Assembly: GCF_001913155.1 (NCBI RefSeq)
Contig: NZ_CP018760.1
Coordinates: 3,162,001-3,226,000, forward strand
Direction of reading: 5' to 3'
Length of the DNA stretch: 64,000 nucleotides
Source of the DNA: Maribacter hydrothermalis
Lineage (GTDB): Bacteria > Bacteroidota > Bacteroidia > Flavobacteriales > Flavobacteriaceae
Positions 62,825 through 64,000 of this stretch are shown piece by piece (the stretch's first letter is position 1; the number at the start of each line of letters is the position of its first letter). The notes below the pieces were generated by a model, which was not told where the DNA came from, ran no database searches, and was given only the letters and a program-made list of their open reading frames with translations. The translations under genes were made by a program, and so were the position numbers.

Positions 62825-64000
62825 ATGAAAATATATAAACGAATTTTTCTGGTTTTGTTTGTAGTATTCGGTTGGTGTAATGCCCAAGAAGCTAAAATAA
62901 AAGAAACTTTCCTGGACAGAGTGGCAGACCAATACGAATATTTATACCATAATTCTATAAAATTTTTAGATACTAATAAACCAATGCCAAGAACTATAGT
63001 TAATGGCGAATTACACTCGGTAAGTATTTATGATTGGACCAGTGGATTTCACCCAGGTTCTATGTGGAATTTATATAAACTTACAAATAATACAGAGTGG
63101 AAGAATAGAGCTCTTTATTACACTAAACTTCTAGACTCTTTACAATATTATACCGAAACTCATGATTTAGGTTTTATGATTGGCGATAGTTATGGGAATG
63201 CTTTAAAGTATATTGATAACCAAGATTATGAAAAGGTAATGGTACAAGCGTCAAAATCTCTCTCATCACGTTTTAAGCCAAAAGCCGAAATTTTACAATC
63301 TTGGAATACCAATGATAGATGGCAATGTCCTGTTATTATTGATAACATGATGAATTTAGAAATGCTTTTTGAAGCAACAAAAATTTCAGGGGATTCAACC
63401 TATTATAATATAGCGATAACTCATGCAAACACGACCATGCGTAACCATTTTAGAGATGATTTTAGCTCTTTTCACGTATTGGATTATGATATAGATACTG
63501 GCAATATTTTAAAAAGGAATACAGCACAAGGTTATAAAGATGAATCTGCTTGGGCACGTGGGCAAGCTTGGGGTCTTTATGGATTCGTGGTCATGTACCG
63601 TGAAACTAAAGATATAAAATATCTAGAGCTAGCAAACAATATAGCAAACTATATAAATAATCATAAGAACCTACCAGAAGATAAAATACCTTATTGGGAT
63701 TATGATGCGCCGGTTTCAAATAACACCCCTAGAGATGCTTCTGCTGCAGCTATTACGGCATCTGCTTTGTATGAGCTTAGTACCTTTGTTGACGATTCTT
63801 TAAAAACCAGTTATGTAAATAGGGCATCCAATATTTTAAAATCCCTAAGTACTGAGACTTATTTAGCTGAGGTAGGTACTAATGAAGGCTTTTTACTGAA
63901 ACATTCTACAGGTCATCTGCCAGATAACTCAGAAATAGATGTTCCTATTAATTATGCAGATTATTATTTTTTAGAAGCACTTTTACGCCAACACAATTTA
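62825..64000 (+). CDS. glycoside hydrolase family 88 (unsaturated glucuronyl hydrolase), 3' end outside window
   Basis: ATG at 62825; the frame stays open for 392 codons to the window edge, so it is near full length (usual length about 380-410). Residues 1-20 are a signal peptide ending CNAQ. GH88 marks are IYDWTSGFHPGSMW, the catalytic pair Asp114 (THDLGFM) and Asp173 (IIDNMMNLE), and the SAWARGQAWGLYGF segment. It hydrates the 4,5-double bond of unsaturated uronic acids left by polysaccharide lyases. It begins only 11 nt after the hydroxyproline epimerase, so the two are on one transcript. Confidence 0.92.
   Translation, partial: MKIYKRIFLVLFVVFGWCNAQEAKIKETFLDRVADQYEYLYHNSIKFLDTNKPMPRTIVNGELHSVSIYDWTSGFHPGSMWNLYKLTNNTEWKNRALYYTKLLDSLQYYTETHDLGFMIGDSYGNALKYIDNQDYEKVMVQASKSLSSRFKPKAEILQSWNTNDRWQCPVIIDNMMNLEMLFEATKISGDSTYYNIAITHANTTMRNHFRDDFSSFHVLDYDIDTGNILKRNTAQGYKDESAWARGQAWGLYGFVVMYRETKDIKYLELANNIANYINNHKNLPEDKIPYWDYDAPVSNNTPRDASAAAITASALYELSTFVDDSLKTSYVNRASNILKSLSTETYLAEVGTNEGFLLKHSTGHLPDNSEIDVPINYADYYFLEALLRQHNL

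Noticed and set aside
1-64000. CRISPR arrays, insertion sequences, prophage and defence systems
   Set aside because: No regularly spaced repeats, transposases, integrases, phage structural genes or recognisable defence genes are visible on either strand.

Overview
The window reads as chromosome of a marine-type Flavobacteriaceae (Bacteroidota). Evidence: AT-rich DNA, Bacteroidota -7 promoter boxes of the form TAnnTTTG, a roughly 1,120-residue SecA without a C-terminal zinc tail, the neighbourhood recQ / kdsD-tatC-CMD-lptB, a crtI-crtB-crtZ zeaxanthin-type operon behind a MerR/B12 regulator, and many short secreted or lipoprotein products typical of the family. The genus cannot be fixed from the sequence alone. 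I see no transposase, prophage, CRISPR array or rRNA. One tRNA gene is present, tRNA-Leu(GAG).

Layout. (1) 1-11,344, minus strand: a tightly packed catabolic operon running off the left edge. In transcription order it encodes two secreted FG-GAP/VCBS-repeat proteins, a Tat-type TIM-barrel isomerase/epimerase, a Gfo/Idh/MocA dehydrogenase, a GMC oxidoreductase with its gluconate-dehydrogenase-subunit-3-like partner, an SDR, a ROK sugar kinase interrupted by an in-frame TGA, a SIS-domain protein and an FAD oxidoreductase. A perfect 48-bp palindrome overlaps the probable operon promoter. By gene content this is a periplasmic sugar/glycoside oxidation pathway, possibly of the 3-keto-glycoside type. 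(2) 11.5-26.2 kb: mostly housekeeping genes (DEAD-box helicase, amidohydrolase, histidine kinase, secA, cobalamin adenosyltransferase, ABC-F protein, an Lnb/DUF4105 protein) mixed with small secreted or membrane proteins. Two of the small secreted proteins are paralogues. (3) 26.4-33 kb, plus: pssA, dinB-like, dus, then a B12-binding radical SAM protein with an unusual CX4CX2C cluster motif, a GyrI-like protein, an MFS transporter and DUF4345. (4) 33-38.4 kb: lptB, CMD, tatC and kdsD on minus; a divergent recQ lacking the usual zinc cysteines on plus. (5) 38.6-46.3 kb: fasciclin protein, carboxypeptidase-regulatory-domain protein, rluF, class A beta-lactamase-like serine hydrolase, and an envelope-folding operon (SurA-type proteins plus MoxR). 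(6) 46.6-52.5 kb: two unrelated aconitases (acnB, acnA) in a row and a thioredoxin-fold protein without its cysteines. (7) 52.5-56.2 kb, minus: a CarH-like photoreceptor repressor followed by crtI, crtB and crtZ. (8) 56.5-64 kb: an AraC regulator divergent from a trans-4-hydroxyproline catabolic operon (DapA-like deaminase, ketoglutarate-semialdehyde dehydrogenase, DUF885 peptidase, 4-hydroxyproline epimerase) that runs straight into a GH88 unsaturated glucuronyl hydrolase.

How the parts work together. The cobalamin adenosyltransferase at 21.2 kb would make the adenosylcobalamin that the CarH-like repressor at 55.3 kb should need for light sensing, so light-induced zeaxanthin-type carotenoid synthesis is the best-supported regulatory story here. 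The two flanking catabolic operons (sugar oxidation on the left; hydroxyproline plus uronic acid on the right) suggest a scavenger of glycosylated polymers. The most promising undescribed pieces are the left operon with its uncharacterised secreted C-terminal domain and long palindrome, the hydroxyproline/GH88 coupling, and the pair of small secreted proteins sharing an RLYxxKNxRI motif. All functional assignments are made by reading motifs; no database search was run.
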